A stretch of 64,000 nucleotides of DNA. Origin: Chitinophaga jiangningensis. Its GTDB lineage: Bacteria > Bacteroidota > Bacteroidia > Chitinophagales > Chitinophagaceae. A program made the translations under genes and the position numbers. The stretch covers positions 248,001 to 312,000 of the forward strand of contig NZ_FRBL01000003.1 of NCBI RefSeq assembly GCF_900142605.1, in the 5' to 3' direction. Positions 35,201 to 42,238 of the stretch are shown one piece after another. The notes under the pieces were generated by a model. It made no database searches. It saw only the letters and a program-made list of their open reading frames with translations, and was not told the DNA's origin. The number at the start of each line of letters is the position of its first letter. The first letter of the stretch is position 1.

Positions 35201-37237
35201 GTGAAAAAAGGTAAAACCATTACAGAGGTACTGGGTAAGGAAATCCTGAAAGAAGCGCCGGAAAAAGTCAACCGCCAGCTGTTGAGTATGGCGGAGCCAA
35301 GGCTGGTGGCAGCGCTGGATGGAGGTGTATTGAGTCCGGCTATGAAAGCAGCCATCAACGAGCTGTTACAACAAAATCTGCTGGGTCTCGTTACCGACCT
35401 GGAAAGAGCGCAGCAGCGGATTTGTTATCAAATGGGCAGGCTGGCTGCCGAGGTGCAAACACCTGCTGAATTTGCAGCCATCATGAAGCTGCTGGGTACC
35501 CGGGAAAGCTTACAGGGATTCAGAGCGGGTTTAGATAGTTTCATGACGGTACATCCATATATGGAGCTGCTGTTCCGGATACATACCAGTAAAACTTCAA
35601 TACCTGCGGAGGTTTGGGACGATCTGCTGGCAATAGGCACGATGACGGACGAAGGCACTATACTGCGGCTCATCAATGATCATGCATTCCGGAAGGTGCT
35701 GATTGAGCATCCGGTAGCCATGCGGGCGATGAAGAAATGCGCATCTCCGTGTTTCCCACCGGAAGCAGATGCGGAGCAGGTATTGCGGATAGCAGCAGCA
35801 TTGGAAGGTAAATCGCCGGAAGAGCTCGGTAAGGCTGCGGAATATATCTATAAAAACAGGGGAACCCACCAGCAGCTGGACAATGCCATCGGGCAATTAG
35901 AAGGCAATTTTGAAGAGGTAATAAAGGGAGTGAAAGCGCCACTGGAAAGTATTCCGGCTGAATATATGCAGGAGGCAACCCGGATAGCCACCATTACCAA
36001 AAAAGGCGTACCACAATCCCAGATTATTCAAATTTTAGAGCGTACCAAAACAACGAAAGTAAAAGACTTTAAAGGTAACCCGCTGACGCCGGGTACGGTG
36101 TTGGGCCACTTGTATTTCATTACCAATATTGAAAAAGAGCAGCCCATGAAAAACCTGGGCAAAATACTGGAAGGCTTGACGAGTGCAGACGAGGAAGTTT
36201 TTGCTGTTTCCTGGCAAATGGCAGATGAAATGTTTCGTCTGGTGAAAGCGAGGGCGGGGGATGAGCATATTGTGCGGTACTTTGGGCTGGAACGTGCTGA
36301 ATTCCTGCTGGATATTTTTAGCATGAAAGAGTTGACTGAATTGTCCAACCGCTTTAAAGACCAGGATTTTTTAAGGTCGATGTATGAAATATTCAAACGC
36401 TCAAATATTGATGCCAGAGAGTTCAGGACTTTGATAAATATGGCGGCTGAAGGAGATGAGTCGATCTATCGGTTAGAACGTATTCTCTTCCAGGTACAAA
36501 AAAACGGAGATCTTACCTATGCCGAAGCGGAAGCCGCTGTGAAATATGCCAATGAGTATGCCACCATTCTCAATAAGTTGATTGGCACCGGTGAAGAATA
36601 TCCGGAGCTGGTGAGGAAAATTTGGGGACCAACGGCTCACATTGACCCTCAAACGAAGCAGATAATTGTGAACCCGGCATTTACCAAAGGCACTGAAAAG
36701 GCGGGCAGCAAGGCCACGGAACAGGTAGTAGGCAAGAACTACGTGCAGGCCGATGATATGGCTGCCAAATACCTGGTGAATGAGAAGGGCGACATAGATA
36801 ACGTTAAATGGGCGATGATAAGTAAAGCGGTCAATGATGCCCAGGGTGTGCCGCAGATTATTAAGAACGGTATTATAGGCGCCCTCTGGAACAGGATTAA
36901 CATTGCCAAATTGAAAAAGCTGTATCCTTCGGCTGAAATTTATACCGAAGTAACGTTCACAACCTTAGAGGGGCTCACCGCCAAGGCGGATGCCCTGGTA
37001 TTGAACGGTGATACCCTGATCATCATTGAATTTAAATCCATGGACGCAGATAGGATGCGCGATCAGATTGTAATTTACGATATGATGGATAAGCAACTCT
37101 TTGATCAGCTGACCTTAACAAAGACCAGTAAACTAACGGAGCTGTATAAACAGAAGGAAATCAAAAAAGTATTCCTGGAAATAAGGGATTCCAGTATGCT
37201 GCCGGGCTTTAACCCGCATACTGCCCCAAAGCAATAG
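32249..37237 (+). CDS. eCIS cargo/toxin: CxxC repeats + DUF4157 + PD-(D/E)xK-like C-terminus
   Basis: A 1662-residue multidomain protein, the likely cargo of the injection system. Residues 31-60 (FFPTVQAKL, QPGDAAEKEADAMADKVM) are the usual start of DUF4157 proteins. Three CSxC motifs at 83-86, 109-112 and 135-138 repeat every 26 residues inside Glu/Lys-rich linkers. DUF4157 (about 173-250) contains HELTH at 240-244. Residues about 722-760 are hydrophobic and Gly/Ala-rich, like a membrane-insertion segment. The last 110 residues carry E1567, D1581, E1594-F-K1596 and Q1606...Y1610, the residue order of PD-(D/E)xK nucleases (ADALVLNGDTLIIIEFKS). DUF4157 is the eCIS-core domain linked to loading. 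No obvious immunity gene follows. Cargo role and nuclease activity are inferred. Confidence 0.8.
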   Translation: MSTQHTGRDTITSPQKNKPNSNFFAGGGKGFFPTVQAKLKVSQPGDAAEKEADAMADKVMRKASTGPVTQRVRDTVTPVQCKCSHCEEEEKKLQRKENEEETVELQRKCSHCEEEEEKIQRKENEEETIDIQRKCSACEAEEQQLQRKEDGTDTASQQRDVAAGISQYKGAGSPIPAEVNTYMQQQFNTDFSNVRIHDGSYAAEMTTAVNAQAFTTGSDIYFNQGKYAPHDPAGQHLLAHELTHVVQQGAGAPLQVQRKEQEEMLQDAETAALTSPGKIKAPTVEFVDDPVMPDLTDAIAVHVPVDAGMIGNNSDLLKEHLLKQALMEIFPISEDQVKTMIASGWDWTWWRVVTKQEVMQGFKVVAIPRSAYQQIMGLVKPMTTTRQQQEEERQEQLTGSLEAMNRETEIFRLRKALREKQKDRDALSFGAAANPYAPTPLYTEVSLAVMALQEQLNAAYLAFGLTKETVDRQQDEFIKSFRYSAVQLAFSWLAQNEINANVETQQYNQPANLDAFKLHVAALQKGFAESDLLLAKGLTLRHGGKPESVSSLQQYTASQADVYDTPNNGERTDTSRVDKEVAAERIASRLQRPEDNAYLAAYHDREKALDQQLMEVARKFPIITYPELNIRNNAAVLATMPNDALKNELQGYIGKAGEGGVLDSIRNTWKELRANPEKVWELPPVIEATRNNLGIAKDSGAALALEEHLEKHKSTEFWESMGMAALSVGVGLLALASGPVGWAALAGSITLGGYDAYKTYTDTRFKRDAHNTSMDPATALGTENPSYFWFVVSLAGLGLDIHSAVTTVKKLKEGAMVAEKIAAELSTQAAGQDAKQLEQVIAKLTDGTYDKNLALLLPLGQDPVAMTFMVTAMKDEKLSQAFMRLAEVGGTALSVQAVHFYMAQGKHLLNEMPEVVRLMEQTNLYAHTELAQAVFMERGVQQVLLETQDGAGLLHEFSNWQRLTGAGKAPTFTAHLAEAGFGVHVKKGKTITEVLGKEILKEAPEKVNRQLLSMAEPRLVAALDGGVLSPAMKAAINELLQQNLLGLVTDLERAQQRICYQMGRLAAEVQTPAEFAAIMKLLGTRESLQGFRAGLDSFMTVHPYMELLFRIHTSKTSIPAEVWDDLLAIGTMTDEGTILRLINDHAFRKVLIEHPVAMRAMKKCASPCFPPEADAEQVLRIAAALEGKSPEELGKAAEYIYKNRGTHQQLDNAIGQLEGNFEEVIKGVKAPLESIPAEYMQEATRIATITKKGVPQSQIIQILERTKTTKVKDFKGNPLTPGTVLGHLYFITNIEKEQPMKNLGKILEGLTSADEEVFAVSWQMADEMFRLVKARAGDEHIVRYFGLERAEFLLDIFSMKELTELSNRFKDQDFLRSMYEIFKRSNIDAREFRTLINMAAEGDESIYRLERILFQVQKNGDLTYAEAEAAVKYANEYATILNKLIGTGEEYPELVRKIWGPTAHIDPQTKQIIVNPAFTKGTEKAGSKATEQVVGKNYVQADDMAAKYLVNEKGDIDNVKWAMISKAVNDAQGVPQIIKNGIIGALWNRINIAKLKKLYPSAEIYTEVTFTTLEGLTAKADALVLNGDTLIIIEFKSMDADRMRDQIVIYDMMDKQLFDQLTLTKTSKLTELYKQKEIKKVFLEIRDSSMLPGFNPHTAPKQ

Positions 37238-37265
37238 GCAGGTAGTAAAATATAGCCGTAATAGT

Positions 37266-37273
37266 TATATTTG
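37266..37273 (+). promoter_or_regulatory. Bacteroidetes -7 promoter element after the cargo gene
   Basis: TATATTTG matches TAnnTTTG exactly in the 127-bp gap between the cargo gene and the first membrane-protein gene. No -33 box is visible 19-20 bp upstream. It suggests separate control of the two small membrane-protein genes. Confidence 0.4.
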
Positions 37274-37364
37274 TAATATGAAAAATACTTGCCGCTTTAG
37301 GAGTAATGCCGATAGAGTTTGACCCGTATTAACCTTGATAACCAGTATAATAAACCCCTGAAAT

Positions 37365-37754
37365 ATGACAGAGAAACCCCTGAAAATCGTCTTGTATATC
37401 ATCCTGGGCGTATGCGTCCTATCATTTGTGATGACCATCTTTGGCAATTCCGCCCTGAGAGGCGCCCGGGAAGATATCAAAGCTGCCAAAAGAAGCGCTG
37501 ATTCCGCTATTACAGAACTGAAAAAATCCCAGGACCGTGTCGATTCCATTAATGCAGATATGGACGTTCTCAAGCAATATGCCTCCAATATCCGGAAGTT
37601 TGTAGAGCTGAGTGACCAGCAGAAGGTGCTGGAAGAAACCAGGTCCGCAGCAGAAAAGAAAAGGCTCAAGGATCATATCGATTCCCTGCGCAATGAGATT
37701 AAAAAAGATAGTCTCCCCGTAATTGAAGTATCAGTGTTTAAACCCCGTAAGTAA
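37365..37754 (+). CDS. Small inner-membrane coiled-coil protein
   Basis: A 129-residue protein not assigned to a family. One transmembrane helix lies near the N-terminus (IVLYIILGVCVLSFVMTIF, residues about 8-27), and the rest is a long charged helix with heptad character (REDIKAAKRSADSAITELKK, LEETRSAAEKKRLKDHIDSL) that would lie in the periplasm or cytoplasm depending on topology. The next gene starts one base after its stop, so the two are translated together. Their position directly after the cargo gene suggests a membrane function for the injection system, such as anchoring or release, but no sequence motif proves this. ATG 37365 is the only start consistent with the transmembrane helix. 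Confidence 0.75.
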   Translation: MTEKPLKIVLYIILGVCVLSFVMTIFGNSALRGAREDIKAAKRSADSAITELKKSQDRVDSINADMDVLKQYASNIRKFVELSDQQKVLEETRSAAEKKRLKDHIDSLRNEIKKDSLPVIEVSVFKPRK

Positions 37755-37755
37755 A

Positions 37756-38316
37756 ATGAAAACTGCCAGACTTTACCGGGTAGTACTTTTGGTGCTGCTC
37801 ACTATGCCGTTGCTCACACATGCCCAGCAGGTGCAAACTGCCACCGATTCCCTGAGCTTGCGAGCCTACCTGCTTTCCCGAGGGGATACCCTGACCCTGG
37901 GATATGATTCCGCTTACCTGCTCAATAAGCGGATATTTAAATTGTATGCCGACAATTATCAAAAGGTGCTGAAAGGCAACCTGGCCTCACAAAGGATTAT
38001 TGAAGCATACGACAGCCTGGTCGTGTTACAGGATTCTATGCTGAAGCGCAAGGATTTTTATTACACACAGCTAAAAGGCAGCTTCGACGGTTTACAGGGA
38101 GCTACTGACGTCTTTATCAAAAGAACAGATGCCAATCTGGTAGGGCTGAACCAGTCCCTTGCTGCCGCAAATACGCACTTGCAAAATGTGCAGACTTCCC
38201 TGGATGCATCATTGGAGAAACTCAAAACACAGAATAAGCAGAAAGTGAAACTGGCGATAGGAGGGTTTGCGATTGGGATTGCGCTCACCTCGCTGATATT
38301 TTTGGTGGCGAATTAA
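37756..38316 (+). CDS. Exported protein with C-terminal transmembrane helix
   Basis: A 186-residue protein with a signal peptide (LYRVVLLVLLTMPLLTHAQQ), a helical middle (QRIIEAYDSLVVLQDSMLKR, FDGLQGATDVFIKR, LQNVQTSLDASLEKLKTQNK) and a C-terminal membrane helix (LAIGGFAIGIALTSLIFLVA). The body would therefore be periplasmic and tethered at its C-terminus. It starts one base after the stop of the preceding membrane protein. Both have long coiled-coil-like segments and could pair across the periplasm. The product is not recognised; a link to the eCIS is inferred from location. Confidence 0.75.
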   Translation: MKTARLYRVVLLVLLTMPLLTHAQQVQTATDSLSLRAYLLSRGDTLTLGYDSAYLLNKRIFKLYADNYQKVLKGNLASQRIIEAYDSLVVLQDSMLKRKDFYYTQLKGSFDGLQGATDVFIKRTDANLVGLNQSLAAANTHLQNVQTSLDASLEKLKTQNKQKVKLAIGGFAIGIALTSLIFLVAN

Positions 38317-38324
38317 GTTTGTCC

Positions 38325-38513
38325 TTTTTTCTCGCAAAGCAGCATAAGCAGCTAAGACCTGTAGTTTGTGTTAATAAGTTTGTTTGATTCAGGAGAGACC
38401 GAAGGTCTCTCCTGAATCGTTTAGTGTCCACCGAAGATGGACACTAAACGATTTTTACAACAGAACACAATCCTTAGCTGCTTAGCTGCTTATGCTGCTT
38501 TGCGAGCAAAAAA
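38325..38513. repeat. Outer 26-bp inverted repeat enclosing two tandem hairpins
   Basis: Arms at 38331-38356 and 38481-38506 are perfect inverted copies over 26 bp (starting CTCGCAAAGCAGCATAAG), each flanked on the outside by six T or six A with a one-base offset. Inside are the tandem hairpins at 38386-38451. A third partial motif (TTTTTGCGAGCAAAAA) lies at 38554-38569, and GGCGCC-GGA-GGCGCC at 38526-38540. The gap separates the converging membrane-protein and metallopeptidase genes. Related copies of the CGCAAAGCAGCA motif are common between genes in Bacteroidetes; one more is at 53280-53311. Confidence 0.85.
38386..38451. terminator. Two tandem hairpins, likely bidirectional terminator
   Basis: Hairpin A: 15-bp perfect arms 38386-38400 and 38404-38418 with loop GAA. 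Hairpin B: 14-bp perfect arms 38417-38430 and 38438-38451 with core loop GAA, followed by TTTTTAC. The two share TC at 38417-38418. They lie between converging genes, which fits termination in both directions. The layout equals that at 180-250 while the stem sequences differ completely. Confidence 0.7.
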
Positions 38514-38588
38514 GATCGCTCTTCTGGCGCCGGAGGCGCCTCAAACAAATAAGTTTTTGCGAGCAAAAAAAATCCACCTGATGCATCC

Positions 38589-39272
38589 TTACAGCTGTGG
38601 CGCCTTCGTATACGCCGTCCACAATTCATCCAGCGTGCTGCCGGTTTCCCGTTGCCAGATGCTATCCTGGTAGGTATGGTCATACAGACTTTTATTCAGC
38701 TTCACTACGATACCTGCTTTTTTATGTGCTTCCAGCCACACCAGGAAGCGGGCGGTGATGCGGTAGCTGTTGGTGTAATGCTGTCCTGCTTTATAGTCAG
38801 GCAGTGCCCACCTGGCGCCTGCATTATCAATCCCAAAGCGGTAGCGGGCATAGTCGGCAATACCTTCTGTAAGCCAGCCCGGGCCAACACTCTGTTTGTA
38901 ATCCTGCACGATGTGCATTACTTCATGTGTCACTACATCCAGGTCAGTAGGCGTTTTCAGCATCCATTTAGGACTATAGGTAACCACGCCGTTATCGGTG
39001 GCGGCTACGCCATCATATGCAGGATCAATCATAAAGGTTACTTTCTTCAGCGTAGCTTTATTATAGGTTTTTGCCAGTTTAGGATATACCTGGAAGAACG
39101 CGCTGATCATACGCTCTCTGATGGCTGTTCCGGCAGTCGCAAAGGCGTCGTCTTTGTTTACAAATATCAGCGTGTAGCCATTGCGTTTGATGGTATCCCG
39201 GCTGATTTCATCAGCGGCCACGGCGCGTTGTATCGCCAGGCAGCAGCAGGCTGCCAATAGTATTTTTTTCAT
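38589..39272 (-). CDS. Secreted basic-secretory-protein family metallopeptidase
   Basis: A 227-residue exported protein (MKKILLAACCCLAIQRAVAA signal peptide) of the plant basic secretory protein (BSP) family, common in Bacteroidetes. The zinc motif is VVTHEVMHIVQDY (HExxH), followed downstream by GPGWLTEGIADYARYRFG, which supplies the third ligand region, and SYRITARFLVWLEAHKK. Function is extracellular proteolysis, inferred from the family. The frame opens 21 codons upstream at 39335, but ATG 39272 gives the clean signal peptide. The gene converges with the eCIS-associated membrane genes. Confidence 0.87.
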   Translation of the reverse strand: MKKILLAACCCLAIQRAVAADEISRDTIKRNGYTLIFVNKDDAFATAGTAIRERMISAFFQVYPKLAKTYNKATLKKVTFMIDPAYDGVAATDNGVVTYSPKWMLKTPTDLDVVTHEVMHIVQDYKQSVGPGWLTEGIADYARYRFGIDNAGARWALPDYKAGQHYTNSYRITARFLVWLEAHKKAGIVVKLNKSLYDHTYQDSIWQRETGSTLDELWTAYTKAPQL

Positions 39273-39395
39273 GTTACAGGATTGGGATTTTGGTATCTCG
39301 AAAACAAAAGAACTACTAAAAAATCGATTTAGCAAGATCAGATGGAAAAATTAATATAGTTATTTGATGAGCGGAAAATGGAGAAGGTTTGATTA

Positions 39396-39427
39396 TTTGT
39401 CGACATGACTATTAATGTTTATCTTGA
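39396..39427 (+). promoter_or_regulatory. Promoter of the GH28 gene
   Basis: TTTG (39396-39399), a 20-bp spacer and TATCTTGA (39420-39427) resemble the Bacteroidetes -33/-7 promoter with the last base shifted. It is 63 bp before ATG 39491. The leader contains CCCC-GGAACC-GGGG at 39443-39456, which can form a short hairpin. Confidence 0.45.
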
Positions 39428-39490
39428 TTCCGGAAAAAGATACCCCGGAACCGGGGGAGACCGGCACGTTATGAACTAAATGTATTTTGT

Positions 39491-40921
39491 ATGACGACAG
39501 CAAGCAACACGTTACGAACTATTGGCGCTTTTTTTGCGTTTTTCCTTTTTATGGAATCCGCATATTCACAGCAAGCAAAGGTATGGACCTCCACAGCGGA
39601 GCCGCTTAAGGAAATGGAACAGGTACGCAAACAAATCAAAGCACCTGTATTTAAGCAAAAAGATTATAACATAACTGCCTACGGTGCAAAAGGAGATGGT
39701 GCCACCATGAACTCCGCCGCTTTCCAGCAGGCCATTGCCGCCTGCTCCGCAAATGGCGGTGGCAGGGTAGTAGTGCCTGCCGGCAGGTTTCTCACTGGGC
39801 CCATCTACCTGAAAAGTAATGTAAACCTGCACCTGGAAAATAATGCAGTCATCGCCTTTAGCCGCAACTCCAAAGATTACCCCATCGTATTTACCCGCTG
39901 GGAAGGAATGGAATGCATGAACTATTCCGCCCAGATTTACGCCTACGGTGAAAAAAATATAGCCGTAACGGGTAGTGGTACCCTCGATGGGAACGCGGAT
40001 AACGACAACTGGTGGAGCTGGTGCGGTAAGCCGGTGTACGGCTGGGATAAGGATAAGCCACGGCAGCAGCCTGCACGCGACTCCCTCCACACCCTCATGC
40101 ATGCCAACACTGACCCGCGCAAACGGATATTTGGGGAAGGATATTACCTGCGACCCAACATGTTCCAACCATATAACTGTAAAAACGTGGAGATCTCCGG
40201 CGTACAGTTGATCAACTCACCTATGTGGTTTATTAACCCGGTGCTCTGTGAAAACGTAATCGTGAATGGCGTGAAAGTGAAAGCCCATGGACCTAATACA
40301 GATGGTTGTGATCCGGAGTCCTGCAAAAATGTACTGATTAAGGATTGTTACTTTGATACCGGTGACGACTGCATCGCTATTAAATCAGGCCGCGATGAGG
40401 ATGGCCGCAGGATTGGCCGCCCGGCTGAAAACCACATCATCGAAGGATGTGATATGAAAGATGGCCATGGTGGCGTAGTGATCGGCAGTGAAATTGCCGG
40501 CGGCGCCAGGAATATTTTTGCCATCAACTGTAAAATGAACAGTCCGGAGCTGGACAGGGTCCTGCGTATTAAAACCAATTCTTCCCGCGGGGGTATCATC
40601 GAAAATATTTTCATGAAAGATATCAGGGTAGGCCAGTATAAAGAAGCCGCTATCCATGCTACCATGTTCTATGAAAAGCCTGGCAACTTTATGCCCACCA
40701 TCCGCAACATCTGGGTCGAAAACCTGGATGTGGAAGATGGCGGTCAATTCGGGGTATTTGTAAATGCCTACGAAGTTTCGCCGGTAAAAAACCTGCGTAT
40801 CGTAAACTCCAGCATTCGCGGGGTGAAGGTACCCATGAAAGTGGATCATGCCACTGGCGTAGTGCTGGATAATGTTACGATTAATGGCGAAAAGGCGATA
40901 GTGCCCGCAAATACAAAGTAG
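39491..40921 (+). CDS. GH28 family polygalacturonase
   Basis: A 476-residue secreted right-handed beta-helix enzyme that hydrolyses galacturonic-acid linkages of pectin. The signal peptide is GAFFAFFLFMESAYSQ. All GH28 signatures are present: N269-T270-D271 (NTDGCDPES), G291-D292-D293 (GDDCIAIKSG), G325-H326-G327 (GHGGVVIGSE) and R359-I-K361 (RIKT). The opening NITAYGAKGDGATMNSAAFQ is the usual pectate-lyase-like strand. It is encoded alone, with its own promoter candidate, and its stop codon abuts the stop of the converging DUF4291 gene with no gap. Activity against homogalacturonan or rhamnogalacturonan cannot be told from sequence. Confidence 0.93.
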   Translation: MTTASNTLRTIGAFFAFFLFMESAYSQQAKVWTSTAEPLKEMEQVRKQIKAPVFKQKDYNITAYGAKGDGATMNSAAFQQAIAACSANGGGRVVVPAGRFLTGPIYLKSNVNLHLENNAVIAFSRNSKDYPIVFTRWEGMECMNYSAQIYAYGEKNIAVTGSGTLDGNADNDNWWSWCGKPVYGWDKDKPRQQPARDSLHTLMHANTDPRKRIFGEGYYLRPNMFQPYNCKNVEISGVQLINSPMWFINPVLCENVIVNGVKVKAHGPNTDGCDPESCKNVLIKDCYFDTGDDCIAIKSGRDEDGRRIGRPAENHIIEGCDMKDGHGGVVIGSEIAGGARNIFAINCKMNSPELDRVLRIKTNSSRGGIIENIFMKDIRVGQYKEAAIHATMFYEKPGNFMPTIRNIWVENLDVEDGGQFGVFVNAYEVSPVKNLRIVNSSIRGVKVPMKVDHATGVVLDNVTINGEKAIVPANTK

Positions 40922-41515
40922 TTAAGACGCGTGAATTACTGACGCGAGATTTTCAGGCAGCGGATACAATTGCTCTTGTGGCAATAATTCCGCTGCCTGA
41001 TCTATTTTGTCCGCTTTGATAAGCTGATGAATTTCATGGCACTCAGCGGAGATATCTTTTATTTCCACAATCCATTCGTTCACATATTTTTCCACCGCTA
41101 TCCCGGAGAGTCCCATCTGAATAGAACGATAGTCCAGCTCCTGCAAATAAATATCCTTTTCCGGGTCCCATTGAATGCGAACAGGAGATCGGTTCATCTG
41201 ATGTTTCCAGTCCTGCTGTGGTCCGTGAATTTTGTGGTCGTAATGTGCCAGGCAGGAATGCGCCATTGCCCATTCAAAGCCTTCCCGTTTTATTTTTATT
41301 TGCAGCACATGTTCCTGGTTTTCTTTCGTAGCCCATCCGGACCTGTACATCATCCAAAGGAAGGATGGCTTGATCCATGTCATCCTTTCCATCTTAAAGG
41401 GAGGCGCAATAAACGTCTGGTTAGCGACTGCCGTTTCAGCAATCTGTTTATTAAACGCCTGGTATACGGTAATGGTGTGGGTGTCGAAAGTGGCTCTGAT
41501 GGCTCGTTTGTTCAT
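40922..41515 (-). CDS. DUF4291 family protein
   Basis: A 197-residue cytoplasmic protein of unknown function with the conserved core of DUF4291: RATFDTHTITVYQAFNKQIA, MERMTWIKPSFLWMMYRSGW, REGFEWAM, PVRIQWDPEKD and YRSIQMGLSGIAVEKYVNEW. The family is widespread in bacteria and fungi, and no reaction has been assigned to it from sequence. ATG 41515 is preferred over 41527. It lies 59 bp downstream of the flavin-reductase-like gene on the same strand and may be co-transcribed with it. Its stop codon touches that of GH28. Confidence 0.85.
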   Translation of the reverse strand: MNKRAIRATFDTHTITVYQAFNKQIAETAVANQTFIAPPFKMERMTWIKPSFLWMMYRSGWATKENQEHVLQIKIKREGFEWAMAHSCLAHYDHKIHGPQQDWKHQMNRSPVRIQWDPEKDIYLQELDYRSIQMGLSGIAVEKYVNEWIVEIKDISAECHEIHQLIKADKIDQAAELLPQEQLYPLPENLASVIHAS

Positions 41516-41574
41516 GTTAATTTCCAAAGTATTAAGCGCGCGAAATTAGTTTATTTTTTATTGCATACCGGATA

Positions 41575-42132
41575 TTACTTCCCCTGCGGCCTCCACTTTT
41601 CCGGGATTGACGTGTTTTTCCCGGCAATCATAAATTCCCCATCGCCCCTGTAGTGCACTGTTTTCGGGTATTTGGGATATACCGAAACCAAAGCACGCCT
41701 GATTTCGAAAATAAAAAAGTTATAAGTGTCCAGCATTTGTGCATCATACAGGTGGCATTCAAAATGGGCGTAACATTCACGGACAATCGGAGCGGAAACG
41801 GTTTTGCCGGCTTCCGGCGTGAGACCGAATTTACGAAACTTATCAAGCTTGCCGCCGGTGGTATTACCAATACCCACAATGGTTTCCAGCATATTGGCTG
41901 TAGGAATATTGATCACACATTCCTTACTTTTCCTGATCAGCTCATAGCTATGATTAGCACCGGTGATCATACAGCCTACCAGGGAAGGCACAAATTCCAT
42001 GATCGTGTACCAGCCCATGCTCATAATGTTCGTTTCGCTTTTATAGCGGGAGCTCACCAGCACAACCGGAGTAGGCTCCAGGTATTTACGGCTATCCGCC
42101 ACCGGTATTTCCTCTTTTCTGTAGCTGCGCAT
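41575..42132 (-). CDS. Flavin-reductase-like FMN-binding split-barrel protein
   Basis: A 185-residue cytoplasmic flavoprotein of the flavin reductase/DIM6-NTAB type. Features are PTPVVLVSSRYKSETNIMSM, GWYTIMEFVPSLVGCMITGA, YELIRKSKECVINIPTANML and GLTPEAGKTVSAP, which form the FMN-binding split barrel. Members reduce flavin with NAD(P)H or act on small substrates. It is monocistronic or pairs with the DUF4291 gene downstream, and is divergent from the lipoprotein gene at 42239. Confidence 0.88.
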   Translation of the reverse strand: MRSYRKEEIPVADSRKYLEPTPVVLVSSRYKSETNIMSMGWYTIMEFVPSLVGCMITGANHSYELIRKSKECVINIPTANMLETIVGIGNTTGGKLDKFRKFGLTPEAGKTVSAPIVRECYAHFECHLYDAQMLDTYNFFIFEIRRALVSVYPKYPKTVHYRGDGEFMIAGKNTSIPEKWRPQGK

Positions 42133-42238
42133 ATTAATTTTTTTTAGGAAGATGTAAATGCTGTTATTATCCGATGTTACGGTCTTTCCTTATCTTACAC
42201 TTTCATATATACCTTAGTTCACATTGTGATTAGTACTC

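Noticed and set aside
10560..38316. A prophage or type VI secretion system
   Set aside because: There are no head, portal, terminase, integrase or lysis genes, and no TssJ/L/M membrane complex or ClpV; DUF4255, DUF5908, Pvc11/12 and the Cdc48-like ATPase are diagnostic of eCIS.
38437..38673. An open frame of 78 codons on the plus strand (MDTKRFLQQNTILSCLAAYA...)
   Set aside because: It is the translation of the nested repeat and its copies (AALRAKKIALLAP, FLRAKKIHL) and runs into the converging metallopeptidase gene; no independent coding signs.
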